A DNA stretch of 64,000 bases from contig NC_059483.1 in the NCBI RefSeq assembly GCF_018139145.2, forward strand, positions 1,365,001 through 1,429,000, written 5' to 3'. Under the pieces are notes generated by a model. That model was given only the letters and a program-made list of their open reading frames with translations. It did no database searches and was not told the DNA's origin. Numbering within the stretch: the stretch's first letter is position 1; the number at the start of each line of letters is the position of its first letter. Of the stretch, positions 60,221 through 64,000 are shown in pieces. This DNA comes from Gymnogyps californianus. Its lineage: Eukaryota; Chordata; Aves; Accipitriformes; Cathartidae. Made by a program: the position numbers and the translations under genes.

Positions 60221-62761
60221 AATGAATCTCTACCGAGTCTCAGCTCATCATTATCATTGGCAATTAGCACCAGGTATGGATTTGATTTTCCTCAAAGAAA
60301 TTAATTTACATGAAAATGGGGAATGCTAATGAAACATCAGCATTACCAGAATTCACCATGCTTTAATTCACGATACATGAGCATTCCCTGTTCTTTAAAT
60401 GGAAAATAGATACAGATCTCATACACTCTGTTGCTGTTAGTGTTAATGGATGACGGCTTTCCAACAGTGAAAACAGATTGTCCTCTTGCAACTGATATAT
60501 ACATGTTAATTAATATACATATAATTATGTCAACCTCATCTGGCCATTGACTTAGACCTCCTGGAGGCGAGCCAATAGCTGTGGTATGCAGAATCTGAAA
60601 CGCTGGACAATACCTTCTGTACAGAGATACCCAGACCAACTGCATCCCCCTTCCTGAGGTCAGTGCAAAGGAACAAGCAAACAAACCGTGGGATAAATGT
60701 GGGCTGCTAGCTATTTTTAAGTACAAAATACCATGTAGAAAGGAAACATCCTAGATGTTGGCCACCTGCATATTTGCCAATAAATGGGCTCTTGAGGTAT
60801 TTGCATCGTATAACTTGTTTGGAAAAAAGGGGACCTTTCTATTTAAAAAGAGGCTACATATCGCTATTAGTGACAAGCACCCTTTTCTGCTAATTAGTGG
60901 TGAAGAGCGACAATGTTAATAGGAGGAGAAATTAGTATGAGGAATACCTGAAGAATACAATCTCATATATACAGACAGGACCACTGTACTGGAAACAATC
61001 TCCAGGTTCAGTCCAGCCATAGGTAACCACATCCCATGCCCTCGTCAAGCAGAGCGCAGCCCAGGATTCTTCAGCTCCCATTATAGTTTTGCCTTAACTT
61101 TGCTTGAAAAGAAAATTGTTTTGCCCACGGTATGGTGGAACCCGGCCTAGGCTGTCACACTTCAAAAAGGTTAGGCAGATCTGCTGCAGGGATGCACAGA
61201 GTGATGAAGCGTCATATCGCGTTACTGCTAACACACGGCACGGGATAGAAGGAAGGTGCAACTATCACATCTCCCTTGTGCTGCTGACATTGCTGTTAGT
61301 CTTCTGGTTTTATGAGCGTTACACTTACTCTCAGTTTGAAAGTAATCAGGAACTTTGAAAAAACAAGAAGGCAAGAGCAATGCCTTCCAAGACAAGCTGA
61401 GACAGGATGGGTGTTCGATTCCCTGGCAGCTGGACTGACATAAAGAAGGCACCTTGTCATCACAAACCCCAGACACTTCATAGCATGGTATTTATTTTAA
61501 GGATGTGACTGTGTGTAAGATGATACTGACAACTACATGAGCTATGAGTTGTCCTCTTAGTTATAGGCTGTGCCTTTTGCCATTCTCCATAAACGGATCC
61601 CACCCTCCTCTCTTGCAAGCATCCATTTCAAGACACCCGCACACAGCCTACAGCAGCGCAACCTGGGTGGAGACAACCTGCATATCTGCACGTGGAAAAT
61701 AACCGTTTCGTTAAAGCACAATTAATTAAACCCCTTTCCTTTTCAGCTCGCCAACAGGCAGTGGGGGGCAGTGAGAGTCTACACCCATCCCCTTCCAGAA
61801 GTGAGTAACAGGATTTGAAATAACTGCATCTCTGTGCCAGCAACATATTAAAAACAAATACACAGAAGCAAAAATCCTCTTTGGATATATCAGTTTCATC
61901 ACTTGACTGGTTTTCATTATCTTGAGCATGGGCCACAAAGAAAGAAGCTCCCACAGCATCCAAAAGCAAGGCAGATCTGTCAATACTTGCTCAGAGTGAG
62001 ATTTAATCACTTTCACTTCAATTTTATGCACATTTGTAACCTCTTTCATGCTTAAAGAGAAAAGATTTACAGTGCAAAAGATGAATTTTATTACAGCCCA
62101 CAGGCATCTCAAGCTATCAAATGTATGAAACATGATCTTAGCATTTCCAGCACTGAGCAAGAGCTGACATCGTGATGGCTACGAGTCTGGAACTTTGCTC
62201 TGATTTCCTTTGCAGTCACTGTGGCAGATTATGCTTACCTCCTCTTTTTCATTTTCCTAATTCTTGCTTAGAAACCTGTATCATTCATGCCAGGAAAAGC
62301 GGAGGCTGATTATTAAATCCTACTCCTAGTCCATCTAAAAGGGAAATGGATGCACGTGGCTCCTCCTCTGTCTCTGTCCCTGAAAGACAGAGCTATCCAC
62401 ATGCTCTGTTGCCTTTAAATTGGGGAATATATATGAGAAAGAGATGAAAGCAACAGTCCTAAATGATCCTACATGCTTGCCCAAAACCCAACAAATGGAA
62501 TGAAGCTTGGAGAAAATAATGTAATTTAAAATTTAGTAACTAAATGTAAACAGACTGTTACATCACATTTTCACATCTCTCCTGTTGTGCTCCCTACCGT
62601 AGCATATTGGCAACTTATCTGGTATATCAATGCCTACAGCTGTACAAAAAGCTTCCATTTTATTGCACGTGTCGGTGGGTGGTTGCTTGTCTCTGAGCTG
62701 CAGCCTGAACTGCGCGACTTTTATGCAGACGAGCACACAGAACCTCACGTTTTAATAACAG

Positions 62762-62766
62762 AATAC
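62762..62766. repeat. Left target-site duplication of the LTR (AATAC)
   Basis: Five bases directly before the TG start; four of five match AATAT at 63327-63331 directly after the CA end. Confidence 0.6.
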
Positions 62767-62987
62767 TGTGGCGGGTACCCCTGCCCCGACTGAGAGCGAA
62801 ACTTCTCGGCCAGTGAAAGGAAAAACCCGAGAAGCCGCGGTTTGGGGGTCGAGCTGCCCCATTCGCCTGGCGGAGTCGGGATACGACCGCCGGGTACACA
62901 CGTCGGTCGAGGAATAAAGAAGCGTTGGCCCTCGGCCGGTGAGGACTAACATCACCTTATCCGACCACAGATCAGATTCGACTAGGG

Positions 62988-62993
62988 TATAAA
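62988..62993 (+). promoter_or_regulatory. TATA box of the LTR
   Basis: TATAAA followed by AGGGAGCC, 221 bases into the LTR. This is the usual place for an LTR core promoter. Whether it still drives transcription is unknown. Confidence 0.65.
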
Positions 62994-63269
62994 GGGAGCC
63001 CCGCCGGGAGTGGGGGGGCAAAGGGAGTCAGTCCTCCTTGGAGCAGCAGGTCTGCAGTCGGGGACTCTCCCCTTAGGTCGGGATGCCGCCCCAGGTAACT
63101 CCTGCAGGTTGAGAGCCCTCAGCTTTGAGGTGAGTGACATGCGTGTTTTGGGTCATCATTTCTAAAGCTTAAGAATTCTTAAGTCGGTTGTGTAATATTA
63201 ATATCCCCTTACATCATTGAACCTGTGGTTTACTAATGTTGTCAGAGTTCTAAACGATTTTGATCAAAG

Positions 63270-63275
63270 AATAAA
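63270..63275 (+). promoter_or_regulatory. Polyadenylation signal of the LTR
   Basis: AATAAA about 50 bases before the LTR's CA end and about 280 bases after its TATA box, as expected for the end of the R region. Confidence 0.6.
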
Positions 63276-63326
63276 TTTCATTGAGTTTAACACCTGTTCG
63301 ATTTGATTGTGTGAGCCTCCGTGACA

Positions 63327-63331
63327 AATAT
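63327..63331. repeat. Right target-site duplication of the LTR (AATAT)
   Basis: Five bases directly after the CA end, matching the left copy AATAC except at the last base. One mismatch suggests some age. Confidence 0.6.
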
Positions 63332-64000
63332 GAATATATTAAATTACAAATATAACATTAGTAAAAAGTGTGTTCCTCCATAATTGCTTTACAGCCTTCT
63401 CTTCTCATAAATTATATCATCTTTAGCTGTCATATTCCCTTGTCACTCTCAGTAAAGCAGCAACAATTAGCGCCTCAGCGCCGAGGACAACCATGAATAG
63501 CAGTGGCGTTCCAGCCGTCCAAGAGGTTTGCCAGCAGATCACAAATGACAACAGGGAGGGAGAAGTTGCTAAAGAGACTGTTTCTGTTTCCCGATTACTA
63601 ATTTGCCTAGTGCATAAGCGGCCTGATGGCAACCTGGTGACAAGTTCAGAGGGGACAGCAGCCTCCCGCTGCAGCACGCGCTGCCGCCCCGCACCTGAGC
63701 ACTGCTCTGGCAGGGGATAACGCACTGTCACACGGCATTGCATCTCCCTGCCTCTCCAGCTCCTCACGGGGCACTCATCGCCCATCAGCGTGCTCAGGCT
63801 CCGCCGTGTTTGACATGCCAGCCAGAGGACACCGCCCTGCTCAGGTGATACACGCTCTGCAGGAATGGCTTCTTTCTCTTTGTGTGGTCTTATCAAAACT
63901 GAGTCGACAAAAATACAGCAGCGAGTATAATTAACCTCCAAGGTGAACAATACTCATGTTGAAGCACTGACTGAGGAATGAACAACCTGAATAAACTTCT
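63332..64000. other. Sequence after the LTR, nothing recognised
   Basis: Starts AT-rich and becomes mixed. A 175-codon minus frame (63423-63950) overlaps a 75-codon plus frame; neither shows a motif, and the length is within chance expectation. Confidence 0.5.

Larger units (their letters stand above)
57753..62761 (-). other. Putative last intron (part)
   Basis: AT-rich, unique sequence upstream of the acceptor on the minus strand. It holds the poly-A run, the palindromic element and the old CR1 fragment. No further exon with convincing acceptor and donor was found. Confidence 0.4.
62767..63326 (+). mobile_element. Solo LTR of an endogenous retrovirus (ERVL-like by 5-bp duplication)
   Basis: The 560-bp element begins TGTGGCGGG and ends CCGTGACA, giving the TG...CA termini of an LTR. 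It is flanked by AATAC on the left and AATAT on the right, a 5-bp target-site duplication with one mismatch; five bases suits ERVL-type elements. TATAAA lies at 62988-62993 and AATAAA at 63270-63275, in the order promoter then polyadenylation signal, so the element is on the plus strand. No gag, pol or env sequence follows before the window ends, so it is a solo LTR. It contains a perfect 16-bp palindrome, CTTAAGAATTCTTAAG, near 63168-63183. The GC-rich U3 contrasts with its surroundings. Family name is not assigned. Confidence 0.8.

Noticed and set aside
63423..63950. 175-codon minus-strand frame after the LTR
   Set aside because: No motif, no continuity with the LTR as a retroviral gene, and chance length.

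Overview
The window looks like a stretch of bird chromosome, mostly intergenic or intronic. Evidence: many stop codons in all frames outside one tandem repeat; vertebrate splice and polyadenylation signals; sparse interspersed repeats; two antisense CR1-type LINE tails; and one LTR with short target-site duplications. CR1 as the only LINE type seen and the low repeat density point to a bird; a crocodilian or turtle cannot be excluded from sequence alone. I see no bacterial genes, operons, CRISPR arrays, tRNA genes or rRNA genes.

Layout. From 1 to about 53 kb is non-coding sequence that alternates between AT-rich segments and short GC/CpG-rich blocks (about 5.56-5.96, 8.5-8.9, 11.9-12.65, 12.94-13.33, 13.5-14.13, 15.2-15.6, 33.86-34.4, 36.6-37.1 and 38.6-38.96 kb). 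It contains a long imperfect hairpin at 9044-9221, a G-run block at 13770-13827, a GCA-rich minisatellite with a 90-bp higher-order period at 21970-22515, a perfect 13-bp-stem hairpin at 24513-24543, two short tandem duplications, several microsatellites and a CR1 tail at 45795-45930. Some AT-rich segments with many TAATTA-type motifs (about 14.15-14.4, 34.96-35.2, 47.19-47.46 and 53.29-53.72 kb) are candidates for conserved regulatory elements; that is an inference from base composition only.

The only gene evidence is at 56.5-57.8 kb on the minus strand. A good branch point, pyrimidine tract and AG lead into a 50-bp coding end (16 codon positions including the split codon, ending in NLVI and a stop), followed by about 1.16 kb of 3'UTR-like sequence with two AATAAA signals. 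I do not recognise the gene. The rest of the window to 64 kb would then be its last intron. That intron contains an old palindromic element (59361-59441), an old L3-like CR1 fragment (60066-60220) and a well-bounded solo LTR (62767-63326) with 5-bp flanking repeats, TATAAA and AATAAA.

Most long reading frames here are what chance predicts for 64 kb in six frames, so I have not called them as genes.
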